64,000 nt of DNA from Golubevia sp. BC0850 (GCA_012976225.1 JAAVVG010000019.1:496001-560000), one strand, 5' to 3'; positions 45,318-57,621 are shown, counted from the first letter of the stretch. A program made the numbers and translations. The notes: generated by a model not told the origin, from the letters alone.

Positions 45318-48166
45318 ATGGACATCACCTCTAGTGCTGCTCAATTAGCTTCCTCCAACTCGATGTCTTCCCCGAATCAACCTCAAGATGCAAAGGAGAG
45401 TCAAGCTCTCAAAGCTTACAAAATTTTAGCTGAAATTCCTTCCATAACTTCTGCTACTTTCCTCAAAACAGCTGGAAAGAGGAACGACATCAAAAGTGAG
45501 TCCTACTTCTTTTGCTCGTTCGTTGAGTTCGTTCATTCGTTTGTAATCTGTGACTCACCCTTTGCTTCCTCTCGCAGCCATCTCTTTGAATCTTTCAACC
45601 AGAGATCATGTCTCTGAGCAAAAGGTCTCTTTGAACCGAATTCTTACTGTGCAAATCAGAGAGAAGCCTCAAGATACCCAAGTCCTTTCCATCACTCCTC
45701 CAACTGTTACTCCTAATCCGACTTCGAACGTCATCTCAAATTTCTATTCCCCATCTGGAGAAAGTCAGGCTATTCTTAGAGAAAGAGAAAGAGCTTGGCC
45801 TGATAAGAAAGGAGGTAAAGCTAGAGTAGTTGAGATCTGGAAGGGAAGCAAATGCGAGCTTCGGCTTGAAGTCAATGACTATCATGGAGCTTTCGCTAGC
45901 GATGGTTAGTATCTGATGGAAGTTCTCTTGAAGGCTTCGAGTTGCACTGACTTGACTTTGAATTGCTTCATCAACCCAACAGACACCTTCGGATCCTTCG
46001 CCTTCAATCAAGAAGAAACCGCAATCTGTTATTCAGCCGAAGCTCATCCTCCCAAATCGGTAGTCGGGGATGGTCCTGAAAGTCAAGCAGCCTTTGACTT
46101 CGTTTCACCTTTGGGAGAGAAGTTCGGTTCAAGGTTGAGACCTGCTGTCTTTCTTTTGAACTTCGGAAGCAAATCTCAAGACTCAGATTTCACTCCTACT
46201 CTCTTCCAACTTTCACCTCCTGAAGATCAGAGCTCACTCTATCTAGGTCAAGGAGTCTTTTCTCCAGACGGCAAAAGAATCTTTCTCACTGGTTATGATG
46301 CTATCAAGGATGGTAGAAGACTAGGTATCATCTACTGTACCAATCGACCCGCGGGAATCTACTCTATCAAACCTCCTTCCAGAGACCAAAAGGCGGAGAA
46401 AGACAAGATTTTCGAAATTTGGAGACCTCAAGGGAAAGATGATTTCAAAAGATTATCGCAAAGGGGCGTTTCAGCTAGAAGTCCAAGAGTAGGAAAGGAT
46501 TACTTAGTCTGGTTAGGAAATGAAGAAGGAGGGGCTCATAATGATTGCGCTTCCATTTATGGACTCAAATTCTCTCAGTCAAGCACCAGTCCTTCTATGG
46601 AAGATGCAGACGAACTTCTATCAAAATATCAAAAACCTTCCAAAACAGGCTTTGCTGGAGTCTATCTGGATCAACTTCCTAAAGAACCATTTAATGTCAA
46701 CGAGAGATCTGAGACAGAGTTGATTTTCACTACAATTCTTGGTTGCGTTAGAGTTGCAACTGTACTCAATCTGTCTAGTAAAGCTGTGGAGGTTCTAAGT
46801 ATGATACCTAATCCTTCTTCATTCCTAAGACCATGGTCTGACAACGTGTTGGCCGTTGAAGATGGATTAGTTCTTGCTTCTAGGTCTGATCCTAAATGTC
46901 CTCCGAGAATGGTCTTGACAAAGTTATCTGGTCTCCAAAGGAAAGATCTCTGGTGGCATTCTCTGTATGAGACTGAGGAGGATTGGAAGGGTGAGGCAGG
47001 AGAGATTGGAGGTGAGTATTAGTCGGAGGAAGAAGGAAAAAGTCAGATTCGAGCTTTAGGAAAGTGGGTCCTGAGACTCTTTTCTATTGGCTGACATTCG
47101 ATCCACTTTCTTCCCATCTTTTCGTCTTTTAGAAACCCTGTTGCGCACACTAGGGAAGGTCGACTCTAGTATCTTGGTTGATATCGATGGTGCTGACCCT
47201 CTAGTCCACGCCATCGTCATTCAACCTGCTAACAAGTCTCTGACTCCTAAAAGGACTATCCTTCTACCGCATGGCGGTCCTCACGGATCTAGCACTTACG
47301 ACTTCAGTCCATCAGTTGCTGCCTTCGCTCTTGCAGGTTACAACGTGGTTCTCCCAAATTACTCGGGCTCTTTAGGTCTGGGTCAAGAATTCGCTCATTC
47401 GCTACTTGGTAAAGCTGGAACTCTAGATGTTGCTGATTGTTTGGCCGTAGTGAAGTTATTGGTAGATATGTCAAGTGGGTACCATTCTCTAAATCTTCCT
47501 CGCTGGAAAAGAATGGACTCTGATCATATTCTTCTCCCCTCCATAATCTCCCCTCCCTAATCTGTCAGTCGCCGACGAAGACGAACTTGTTCTTTCAGGT
47601 GGAAGTCATGGAGGTTTTATAGTCGCTCATCTAGTAGGACAATATCCAGACATGTTCCAAGCTGTAACTATGAGAAATCCAGTCATAGCCAATGGAGAAA
47701 TGTTAGCTACTAGCGACATTCGAGACTGGTGGGTTTCCAAGATCTCTCTCCCTTATGGGGTCAATTCCTGATCGATCTCTCTCTTCTTCTTCTCTCTTTT
47801 CATTTCTGCTCTCCTTCTGGCAGGTGTTTCTCCGAATTTTCAGAACCTTTCGACTACTCAGACCCACCAATCACAGCCTCCGAGTCTACTTACCTGAAGA
47901 CTCAAGCTGCTTCTCCAATCGCTCATGTTCAGAAAATTAAGGCAAACGTTTTGATTCTCTTAGGGTTGGAGGACAAAAGAGTTCCACCTCAACAAGCAAG
48001 ATTACTTTATCATGCTCTTAAATCTAAAGGAAAGAATGTTAGGATGTTGGCTTTCGAGAACGCTGATCATGCTTTGGAAACGGTTCAAGCTGAATGGAAT
48101 GGATGGGAAGCTAGCTTCAAGCAGTTCCAAGAGGCTTTGAAGAATTGTGGGACTTGGATTTCGTAA
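45318..48166 (+). CDS. Acylaminoacyl-peptidase (acyl-peptide hydrolase, family S9C)
   Basis: This cytosolic serine peptidase removes N-acylated residues from short peptides. Exons are 45318-45495, 45578-45904, 45983-47011, 47133-47474, 47569-47728 and 47824-48166, giving 792 residues, close to animal APEH (about 732). The N-terminal two thirds form the beta-propeller (FSPDGKRIFLTGYDAIKDGRRLGIIYC). The C-terminal alpha/beta-hydrolase domain has LPHGGPHG (oxyanion region), NYSGSLGLGQEF, the nucleophile elbow GGSHGG (Ser638), LGLEDKRVPP (Asp729) and NADHAL (His761), so the triad is complete. The fourth intron uses an A|GTGGGT donor and the fifth a G|GTGGGT donor, slightly off the local consensus. 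A poly(A)-type AATAAA follows at 48265-48270. Confidence 0.93.
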
Positions 48167-48499
48167 GGGTTCGAATCATACTTGGAGTTGATTTAAGGAT
48201 TGATTTTCAATCCATCTCTTACAAGATGTTCACGAAAAGTCTAGAAAAGTTAGATTTTTATCAAAATAAAGCTTGAATTCGCGAATTGAAGAATGCTTTA
48301 GCAGCGTCGCTTTTGGGGACGGAGCGAGACGTCAAATTTCTTCGACACAACCACAAGATTTCAGGGCAAAATAATCTAGATATAATGTTCAGAGTTGATG
48401 AAGAGGAGACACTGTTTGAAAGTACTGTATCTGAGCTACGAAGCAGAGGCTTTCGTGAAATTTTGGGGGTCATTAAAAGTAACATTAGAGAAAACGAAA
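48167..48499. other. Convergent intergenic region, 333 bp
   Basis: This lies between the 3' ends of the acylaminoacyl peptidase and importin genes. It holds an AATAAA (48265-48270) about 100 bp after the peptidase stop. No gene was seen. Confidence 0.5.
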
Positions 48500-51400
48500 T
48501 TAGTTTTGAGGAAGACCCGGAACGTCATTCTTGACGGGTAAATCATCAGATTGCGCAGAGGCTGCCTGAAGAGCGGATTGTTGCTCTGGAGAAAGAGTTG
48601 AGGTCAAGGATTGGAAGAGGGCGGACTGGTTGGTTTGGAGGTCTGAAGAAAGTGGAGGTAAGAAGCAGAAGCGATAAGCAAGTGACCAAGGCAAACCTTG
48701 CAATTGGGAAGAAGCATACTCACTTCCCATGACGGAACGGAAAAGATCGAAGACTCTGACGTCGTCGAGAGCTGGGAAAAGGGGAGGAAGAAGGGAAAAG
48801 GGGAGGTTAGAAGGCTTGGTCTCAATGGGAAAAAGTTCTACAATAAGCAGTCTCAAAGGGGTTTTCTTTGTACTCACGACTCTCATAGACTGGCTCTTCA
48901 TCTTCCTCATCGTCATCGTCCTCGAATTCATCGTCGAACTCGTCATCCTCTTCTTCACCTCCCTTTTTGGCGGCACGAGCAGCCGCAGCGGCACGTAGCC
49001 TGGCACCTTCTTGAGCTAGGACCTCGAGGTATTCGTCTGGAGAGAGAGAAAGGTAAGGGGACAGAATCAGGTCAGAAGGTAGGTCTGAGAGGCAGGCGAG
49101 GTGGGAACGAGACCTGATACTCACTGTCCTTGTCTTGGATATCATTATCTATTTCGAACGAAGAGCAGAAAAGAGAAGAGTGTGTCAGGTCAGACCGAAG
49201 CAAAGTCATTACTTGAATTGAGAATCGATGTTCAGAATAGAAGACTCACCGTCATAATCATTAGCTAAATCAGCAGATTCATCTTCATCTTCATAACCAT
49301 CGAAGTCGTTACTCTCAAACGCATCTTGAGCTTCTCTTCTCTTCTTCATAGCTTCCGGAAGAGTCTTCAAGAGCTGAATCAAACCAGCTAGAATTTGAGG
49401 CATGCCAGCTTTGATACTTTCTGGAAGATCTTCAGGTCTAGTATTGAGGATCGAAAGGAAGCAAACGATTCCAACTTTCTTCTCGTGAACTCTTGTCAAC
49501 TTGTCGACAGATTGTAGAGCGATGGTGAAGAAAGCGGTGGTTGCACCGGTAGATTCCAAGACTTGAAGAGAGATTGGAAGGGAATAATAAAGACAATCTA
49601 ATAGACAGATGATACCCCATTTCTTGAGTCCAAGGGGAGCCTTCTTTGATTGGATCACTGGCACTAGCAGAGTCTTCATGATTTCAGGGAGAGCCTGGAG
49701 GTTGAGAAATGGGGAGAGATGGGAGATAGGTTAGACCGAGGTTGAAAGATGAGGGATTAAGGTAGAGGATACTTACATCATCGATTGCACCCTTGAGGTT
49801 CAGCAAGATGCAATCAGCAAGCTTACAAGCAGCGATTTGATCTATTCGTTGAGAGAAACCAGTGGAGTGTCAGCTTCTTCAGCTTCTCTCCAAGGTCTCT
49901 CTACAAGTCGTCAACTCACCAGAAGCACCCAGTTGTTCACTAGTCATGGCAGTGTGGAAGATATCGAGCAGCATTCCACGATACTCAGGGTTCTGTCTAA
50001 AGACGTCTCCTCCAAATGAGATGACATTGTCGAAAGTTGAAAGCATTTCGGATAAGAAATCGACGCCATCGCTTTTGAAAGACTTGTACATGGCAGTGAA
50101 GACCTCCCACATCTGAGGAGAGATCGTCTTTCTGTAGAAAGAAAGCATGTCAGTCAAATCAAAGGCGTCATCGAAGAGTTCTGTGAAAAGGAGAGGGAGT
50201 GAGGGATGAAAAGATCAGGGGAAGGAAAACCGAAGGTTTGAAATTGAATACTAGACATCAGTGTAATTGAGAAGATAGGTAACTAACCAATGCAGCTATT
50301 CTCGATAGTGAAGAGCACGATTGGAAGGATGATCAATTCTAGTTGAGCTAGAGTGTCTGGCTTATCTTCGGCGATGCTAAGAACTTGGTAAAGAGTGTTC
50401 AAGCAACCAAGAGCAGCGAACACTAAGGAAAGGAGAAAATAGCAAGAGAGTAGGAGTTTAATGCGTCAGTGCTCAACTCATCATAACGCGCTCCCGATTC
50501 TTCTCCCCCTCGAAACTCACTCTTGTCCTCTTCCTGACCTCCACCAAAGCTAATTGCACCTTCCATACTTCCATCAGCAGCATCAGCACTAGCCATGTTC
50601 TCTCTGACCAATCTCATAAAAGAGTTCGCCATATGTTGAGTAATCTCAACAGCGAAAGGAAGTAATTCTTCGCTGAAATTAGCGACGATCTTTTCTTTGG
50701 CTTGAGTTAAAACATCAAGATCGGTTTCATCTGAAAGTTTTAATAATTCTTGCATTAATCTACCTGCATTTGGAGCCATTGCGGTTCTGACGACTGAGTG
50801 ATCGATTAAGACTGCAAGAGCTTCAGCAGCTTGAACTCTGACTGGTAATTCTGGATCAGAGAGACAAGCCATAGTTCCTTGAAATGCAGCTTCAAGATTC
50901 TGTTAAGATGAGAGGGAGTAAGAACGGTTAGATAGCCGAAGGCGGTGATCTAGCAAGTAGACGCGACCTAAATGTTCGAAAACCTCACCGATTCCTCTTT
51001 CCAAGCCATCCTACTACCAAAAGTCCTAACCAATTCCACTGATCTAAACCTGAGTTCTTTATGTTGACTTTTCATTTCCGGAATAACATGTTGTTGAAAG
51101 AAGGGTTCCAACATACTTTCAACTCCCTCAGTATTCAACATGACAACATTCAAAGCCAAAGTCATATGTAAAGCACCTTCCTTTTCTCTAGCATTTCCAG
51201 CATTCCCAGCAGCTTGATAAGTATTCATAACTTTGGTGATGAATTCAAGTTGAGGCATAAAAGCGTTTTTAGTTCTCTTAGTTGCAACAGTAGTTAAGAA
51301 ATTCGAAGCTGAACCACTTGTAGAAGTGACTTCATCAAATGCATCAGCATGAGCTCTAACGAATTCAACTGGAGAATCTTCCCATTGTTCTGAATCTTCA

Positions 51401-53190
51401 GATGAGAAGCACATTGAAGGGAAGACGAATCTTTGAATTAAAAGATCCACGTGAGGTTTGAGAAGTAGCCAAGTTGATTTTGGTTTGACACTGAGAAGGA
51501 AGGATGATAAGGAGAGGATGAAGTGAAAAAGGTTAGATGGAGCGTTCGATGTAATAGTTGAAGGTTTTCATCATCCTTTGCAGATCCTGTGGCTCCAGAC
51601 CTCGTCATAGAAACTCACCACTCAGTCAAGAATTGACTAATCATGCTTCTAACCTTCTTACTGACCCAACCATCTCTAATCGCAGCAACCTCCTTCCCTT
51701 CACTTTTGGCCTTCTCACTAGCCCCTACAAAACCTTCAATCAATCCCAAATAAACTCTCAAAATCTCCGGTGCAAAAACGGTTACAAACCTTTCAGCAAA
51801 AGGTTTATAAGTGTTCAAACTAGGAGGTAATTGACTTGGATTTCCATATTTCATAAACAATCTATTCAAAGCGAAAGTAGACCATTTCTTAGCTTTGAAC
51901 CATTCTTTAGATTCTCTCTCATCTTCATCATCTTCTTCTAGAGGATCTGTGATTGAAGCATCTAATTTTGTGGTGACGATGGAGATTAGGAACTGTCCCC
52001 ATGGGAGAATGGAAGAATCTTCTTGCATGGAAGGGATCAAGGCAGTCGTGAGAGAGGTTTTGTAAATTTTGGTTATTAGATGAAGTTGACGTCCTACTTC
52101 TGGAGAGGAGAGAGTTGGAGAGGGAAGGGAGAGAAGACTTTGTCCTAAGGAGAGTAAGGTTGGTAATAAGGGGATTACAATTGAGGCTAGAAGCTGTTCG
52201 TCGTGGATCCATCTGCGGTTGGGAAGGAGGTAGGACGATAAGGGGAAGAGGGTAAAGGTGAGATTGGTTGTTGGAGGACAGATAAGTCGACATCGAATCT
52301 TGTCTCCTCCTAAGAGGATTTCTTCATGACCGAACCATCTAGTAGCTCAGACACACTAGTATGAAGCTATTCTGACCAACCAGTGGCGTCATCGGTCTTC
52401 CAAGCAGCTTGAAGAAGCCTTCTCAAATCCAACGACCTGTCCCTGTACCATGCATTCCACCACCTCGGCCCCCTTCTCTTCAAGCTGAGACTCACCTGAA
52501 AGCTCTGACCAATTCCAAAGTAGCAATCATTCCAGCCTCTCTTCTTCTATCAGCGATCTCTCCACTACCATTCTCAGTCAATAAGCTTCCAACTTGTTGA
52601 ATCAATTCATTCCCCCAAGCCTTAGGATAATCATATCTAACGATGGAACCAAAAGCGCTTGCCAATTGAGAGGAGATCTTAGGCGGAGCTTCAACTAAAG
52701 CTTGAATGATTCCAGTTCTAATGACTTGTTTATCGTTCTCATCAATTGGAGTGAAATTCGAAGAGATGGTTTGTTCAAAGTAACGATTCTCTTTTAAACC
52801 GGTTGGTGGATCCCAAGATCTATGGATTCTATTCTTTAAATATATAGAAGAAGCTTGTCTGATTGAAATGTCTGCTTGAGAAGAAGTTGATAATTGAAAG
52901 ACTGAAGAGATCATGCCTGAAGAGGTCTCTAATGAACGCATCTCTAACTCCGCTGCTTTTCGTGTGTTGGCATTGGGACTGGAATGATTTGTATGAATGA
53001 GAATCATGGTTAGTTAAAAGGATTAGACAGAAAGAGTAGAGCAGAGCAGAGCAGCTTGTTCTACCCAGCCTCTCTATCTCTCTTTCGCTGGTGGGCTTCT
53101 TTCTGATTGTTCTCCTGACTTCCTACTCCTATCTGCTTGTTATTGTACTCACTCTATGGTTGCAGCGAATAGCTGATAAAGTTTATCCAT
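48500..53190 (-). CDS. Importin-7/8 family nuclear import receptor (Sxm1/Nmd5-like)
   Basis: This karyopherin-beta carries ribosomal proteins, TFIIS and other cargo into the nucleus with Ran. Thirteen exons give 1091 residues: 53190-53153, 52978-52496, 52212-51619, 51490-50989, 50899-50521, 50422-50288, 50180-49920, 49841-49777, 49694-49250, 49148-49125 (24 bp), 49036-48878, 48771-48724 and 48642-48500. The N-terminus MDKLYQLFAATIDPNANTRKAAELEM is the importin-beta N-terminal repeat. ASSIYLKNRIHRSW, VRAFRWIHDEQLL, EILRVYLGLIEGF, LPVRVQAAEALAVLIDH, CLNTLYQVL and VFRQNPEYRGMLLDI are family segments in order. A long acidic stretch (EEEDDEFDDEFEDDDDEEDEE) lies near the C-terminus, as in importin-7/8. 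Whether it is closer to Sxm1 or Nmd5 cannot be decided here. Confidence 0.92.
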
Positions 53191-53332
53191 CTTGAATTAT
53201 GAAGAGCCAGTCTTTGGTTCCAAGAGGGAGAGAGAAGACGTGAAGAAATTTCGAATCTTGAAATTCTTCAGACTGCGATTGCTGTTGTTGACTCGTAATA
53301 CTCTTGTCCCACCATCAATTCAATTCAACAAG

Positions 53333-54063
53333 ATGGGTAAATCTGCAAAGGTGAAAACTCGTAAGTGGATTCGATCTAATCTTGGTTACAGTGGCCTCAA
53401 ACTCAGTAGCTTCAGCTTTAACCAGTTGAGCTGCCAGACTGACTTGACCGACTGATCTTCTCCTCTCCCTCATTGGCCACCCTCGGAACTCATTTGATTC
53501 ATGAAACTAGGGAATGATAGGAGTAAACCTTCTTTGATCAGGGTGGGCTCACCAGTTGTAGAGGGAAAGGGTCAGGCGGAGAAGAAGAGCAGTTACAGTG
53601 AGTAGTCAATCAATCTCTGAAGGAATTCTCACATTCATTCAAGCATGGGTCCGCTCAGTCGGAATAATAGATGCAGTAGCAATGAATCTATAAAGTGCCT
53701 TCTCATCAAGGGATGACTTGACGTTTGAAAGGACCCTCGTCCGACTGCAAGTGTTGCTCTATCCCAAGCCTTCTTCCAGCTTCCATTCTCAACTTCCTTC
53801 AAACCCCTTTCACTTTTCTGATCCTCCTATTTCAAATCGAACTGTTTCCCCTCCTATTTCTTCTCTCCCCCCCCCCAGTCCCACCTCCGACCACCAACAC
53901 ATCCTCCTCTTCATCTTCCAAATCCAATCGTCTACGAGGGCGTTCTTCAACTTCAGCTTCAAGACTTAAACAAGAGAAAGCAGTGGCAAATGCTGATAAA
54001 TTGGCTAACAAATCTAGGTTGAATGGAAATAGAAAGGAGAAGAGGAAGAGAGCTAAGGAGTGA
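53333..54063 (+). CDS. Small basic protein, 70 residues
   Basis: Exons 53333-53360 and 53879-54063 join in phase to a 70-residue protein. The N-terminus is MGKSAKVKT. A Pro/Thr/Ser linker (PPPTTNTSSSSSSKS) follows, then a basic helix-prone half ending RKEKRKRAKE. The Lys/Arg content and MxKSxKVK start recall small nucleolar ribosome-biogenesis factors such as Alb1, but this is only a resemblance. The intron is 518 bp, longer than the coding sequence, and its acceptor follows ten C residues. Other exons inside the intron cannot be excluded. The ATG context (ACAAGATGG) is good. Confidence 0.6.
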
Positions 54064-54124
54064 AGAGACTTTTTGTTGCCATACACCTGGAGAGAGGTGG
54101 GGGTTTTGTACATTGTATTATTTT

Positions 54125-54414
54125 ATTTCTCACTCGTTTCTGTCTCGTATTTGATTCATGATAGCGTCAGTCCCTTCCGTGGGGAGAGAAATTGCGTGAG
54201 AGGATTGAGAGAGGAATGGAATGGAAGTAAGTCTATGATAGAGATAGAACTGCTTCTCTGAGTAGATCACGATCACAGAGTTCTTGACCAGGTTTTCTGG
54301 TCGACAGTGTTAAGATGCTACTTCTTGCAAAATTTGTGGAAAAGTGAAGGGTGAAGGAAAAAGGAGAAGCTCCTTCAGGCTTCAGGCAAGGCTCCGCTCT
54401 GTCTCTCAGTTGAA
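54125..54414 (+). repeat. Inverted duplication, arm B
   Basis: This is the reverse-complement partner of 43614-43906, about 10.2 kb apart, starting 62 bp after the stop codon of the small basic protein gene. The core is about 99% identical to arm A. The two arms bracket the block from the zinc-knuckle gene to the small basic protein gene in opposite orientation. Confidence 0.85.
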
Positions 54415-54441
54415 CTTGTTGACCGGAACCTGCAAGAAACT

Positions 54442-54531
54442 AATTTGCGGAAAAGCGTGAGCTCCTCAGGTGGAAGGTCGGTAGCAAGGGAGGTCAGACT
54501 TGTTCGAATCAAATCTCGACCTGAGGGCCAT
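54442..54531 (+). repeat. Direct repeat partner of 37501-37588
   Basis: Ninety bases shared with 37501-37588, ending at the same point (GGGCCAT). It begins 28 bases after arm B, so this locus joins two separately repeated segments. Confidence 0.7.
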
Positions 54532-57500
54532 CTTACAAAGAGTGGCAAGTCTCTCTCTCTCTCTCTACTTGGGATCTAGCACTCTACTTTGCTCTCATCA
54601 CAGCTCCCGACCAGAAGGAGTGATCGGAGAGAGGAACAGGCCAATTCTTTGCCCCCTCACCAACCCCCACCCACCGCATCAACCTGTTGTGTCCTCAAAG
54701 AGAATCTGCCACACGCGCCCGTTCGTCTCTTTCTCAAACTGGTCTGATCTTTCTTTGCTTTGTTTTCAGGCCAGGCTGAATGTGTTCTTCTTTGGATGGT
54801 TCAGTTTCAAGCTAGGCCCGGATTTAAGCTTCAGCTCTTGAATATAATCAGAGCGCGCTTGATCCGATTCTTCCTTCTTCCCCTTCTTCCCACCATTCTC
54901 ATCTCTTCCTCTTCTTCTCTCAAGACAACTTCTCCTCTCCTTTCTCGTCGCCTCAAGCTTGTTCATCAACACTTCAAGGAGCCAACTTTCAATCTCGGCA
55001 TGCATCCAGGCAAAGAGTAGAGTGAACCAAAGTTGAGACGAATCCTCAAGTCAGCATCAGTCCTGCCAGATTCTCGAATGTATGCAATCCAAAAGATTGC
55101 TTGTTTGACTGTTTGGTGGTCCGATCTACGTCCCTGTTCTGGAAAACCCACTTCGCCTCATGTGAGAAGGGGGGACCAGGATAAAGGCAAGGTCTGATGG
55201 ATGTGCTGACTTTCGTCAAGTTGAATCCACAACTCTCAAGGATCTTCAAAGCTTGGAGCTGTAATTAAGCTCCAAGTAGTCTATGCAATTCAAGCTTCAA
55301 CCGACTCCCCCTTTCCCCCCTCCCCCCCCCTCCCCTCCCCCGCGCGAAAAGAATTAGGAGACTTCGATGGAGAAGTGGAACTTCGAAAGAACGACAGAGA
55401 GACAGGAGAACCATCTACCTTGACGGCTAAGGTTTTGGAAGTGTCTTTTTACCTACAGAGCTGGGGCGTTATAGTCAAAGTAGCTTCGTCTCTGTCATTC
55501 TCCAAGGGGAAGCCTCTCTGAACGCATCAGTAAATTAACTTCAAAGAGACCGAAGAGGTTTGGCACCCTCTTCTCTCACAGATAGATATCTCTGCTTACC
55601 AAGGTCACAGGCTATACAGATCAAAGAGACAGTGAAGGAAAAATGACTTGACTAGAAGGGCCAAACGCCCGTGGTCCCCTTGCTACTTGGGATCCAGTAG
55701 GCCTCGTAGTTTGTAGGGGTAGGTCAAGAACGAGAGGAGGCTTTGAGCATCAGGACAACATAGAAGCAGGCCCCTGAGCTTCATCTGGCCCTTCTCAAAC
55801 TGTTTGTTGGTTCGTTACAGCACCAAAAGGGGCATAGTCGGATCAACATCAAGCTCCATCATCTTATGAAAGGCAAGCATTATCTCCCGCAAGAAGTCGA
55901 AGGGACTGGGCCCCTTCCTCTTCTAGGTAGACAATTGGAACTCAAAACTGCTTTTTGATCATTGGGTTTTGTTTTAGTGGGTAGTTGGTCTGGCAGGCGG
56001 GTGGCTGCTAAGCCAGAGTTCCACACTGCTTCCTTTAGTCTTCAGATCTATAGCGTCGCGTGCGTAAATGTAATTCGTCATCCCGAGCTTCCAGCTCAAA
56101 AAAAAGAACAAAAAAAGAGGGCCGCGGATCAAGGGAATAAGCACAAGAAGGAGTGTGCTGGCGGGTGGCGATTGGCGACATCAAACTTTTGGAGCAGTCC
56201 AATCTTCCATATCTTCTCTGGGTGGCCAAGGCGATTCAGACTAACTGAAAAAGTATCGAATGGAATCGATCCCAGTACTCACCCCATCTCCTTTCGTCAA
56301 TGTAGGCCTTCACTCTTCAAAAACTCTATGACCTCGAACTGTTCCTCGCAACTCTTCCCACTCTTTCGACTTCAACTTGACAACTTCTTAGATGGGAAGA
56401 CCTGTAACTCCATCAATCCGATACCCAAAATGTATGTGGGAACAAATTGCCATTCTTGAGAATCTGGCATTGATCAGGGAAAGAGAAGGAGACGCCAACC
56501 TCTTGCCAACGACCACATCTTTCTCTCGCCTGTTCCAACTTCTTCCCTTCTTCCCTTCTTCCACTCTCAACATTCTCCCAACCTTGGTTGGGCTATCAGC
56601 ACTTTTCTTGGCATCATGTGCACAGTGAAACTCTGTTTTGTCCTCACAGCAACTTCGAATGAGCACAGTGAAGACGACAAGTGACGTTGCAAGACCCATT
56701 TACGTGAGAAAAAAAAGATGATACATGCAAACCTACCCCTCAGCATCAAAATTCAAATGGATCTCATTTTGAAACCCGACTCAAGGGACTCTAGATGCGG
56801 CTCTCGAAAGAGGAGAGGAAGAGGTGGTCGTAAGTGTTCTTTTCTTCGTCTCCCGCTAACAACTTCTGTGCCTCGAGGTGCTGACCGGAAGCTTCGTTTC
56901 ACCGTTTCCCCTTCAGGACATTCTTGGTTTAGACACCGCCCACATCGTCAAATCTCTTTCTTGAAAAACTAGCCTCCATATCTTTCTGTCTTGTTCTCTT
57001 CAAACAATCCAGATCTTAGTCCTTCAGAATCGTTTGGCGGTCTGCTTTCCTACTCTCCACCATGTCCTTCTCATTCACAACTCTGGCAGCTCAACTTTCT
57101 CTTTCTCCATCTTTTGTTTCAAGAATTTGATGTCACTTTTGATCAAAAAACTTCTGAAAAGACTGATTTTAAGAGGTCGTGATGGGAATTCTCTGTAAGT
57201 CGCCAGATTTGTTATCTGATCCCACTTGCTACTTGAAAAATCCCAATGTTCTCCTAGTAGTTGATGATGGGCACAATTCAAGCTTGAAGCTACTCCCTTC
57301 AAAAGGTCTCTCAATAAGAGGGAACGCTTATGCGGGATGAGAACGAAGAATACATTGTCTTTTAAAGGGAATGAAATGACAAAGTGCGCGAGACTTTGGG
57401 CAAACAGAGGGTGGTAAAGACTGAAAAAGTCTCAACATAGAAAATGAAATCTTCTTAGGGTTTCTGAAATGAAAGGAAGGCTGGCAAAAAGAAAGTGGTG

Positions 57501-57621
57501 ACGAAAAGGGAGAAAATAAGACTGGGCGGGAAGAGCTCTGTATTTACAAGGGATTGTTTATATCTACAGCACTGTCGATTTGTTATTTATATGTGATAAT
57601 GAAGCATTTACCCCCTTGAAG

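Larger units (their letters stand above)
54064..57621. other. Gene-poor region with repeats, 3.6 kb
   Basis: This is the longest stretch without a supported gene. It contains inverted-repeat arm B (54125-54414), a segment shared with 37501-37588 (54442-54531), a CT microsatellite (about 54548-54566), and C-rich tracts at 55306-55341. Several frames of 60-165 codons occur (for example 55962-56459), but none has splice support, a membrane or domain pattern, or a family I know. A few minus-strand strings near 55000-55250 faintly suggest the polymerase region of an LTR element, too weak to call. I see nothing else that I can name. Confidence 0.55.

Noticed and set aside
53500-53640. Possible C/D box snoRNA in the intron of the small basic gene (AATGATAG ... 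CTGA)
   Set aside because: The C box has mismatches, there is no terminal stem, and no clear guide or D' box is visible.
54966-55249. Minus-strand strings faintly like an LTR-element polymerase
   Set aside because: The resemblance is a few residues only, with no conserved catalytic motif and no terminal repeats; not enough to call a fossil element.
55962-56459. 165-codon plus-strand frame in the gene-poor region
   Set aside because: No recognisable domain, no ATG context or splice support, and biased composition.
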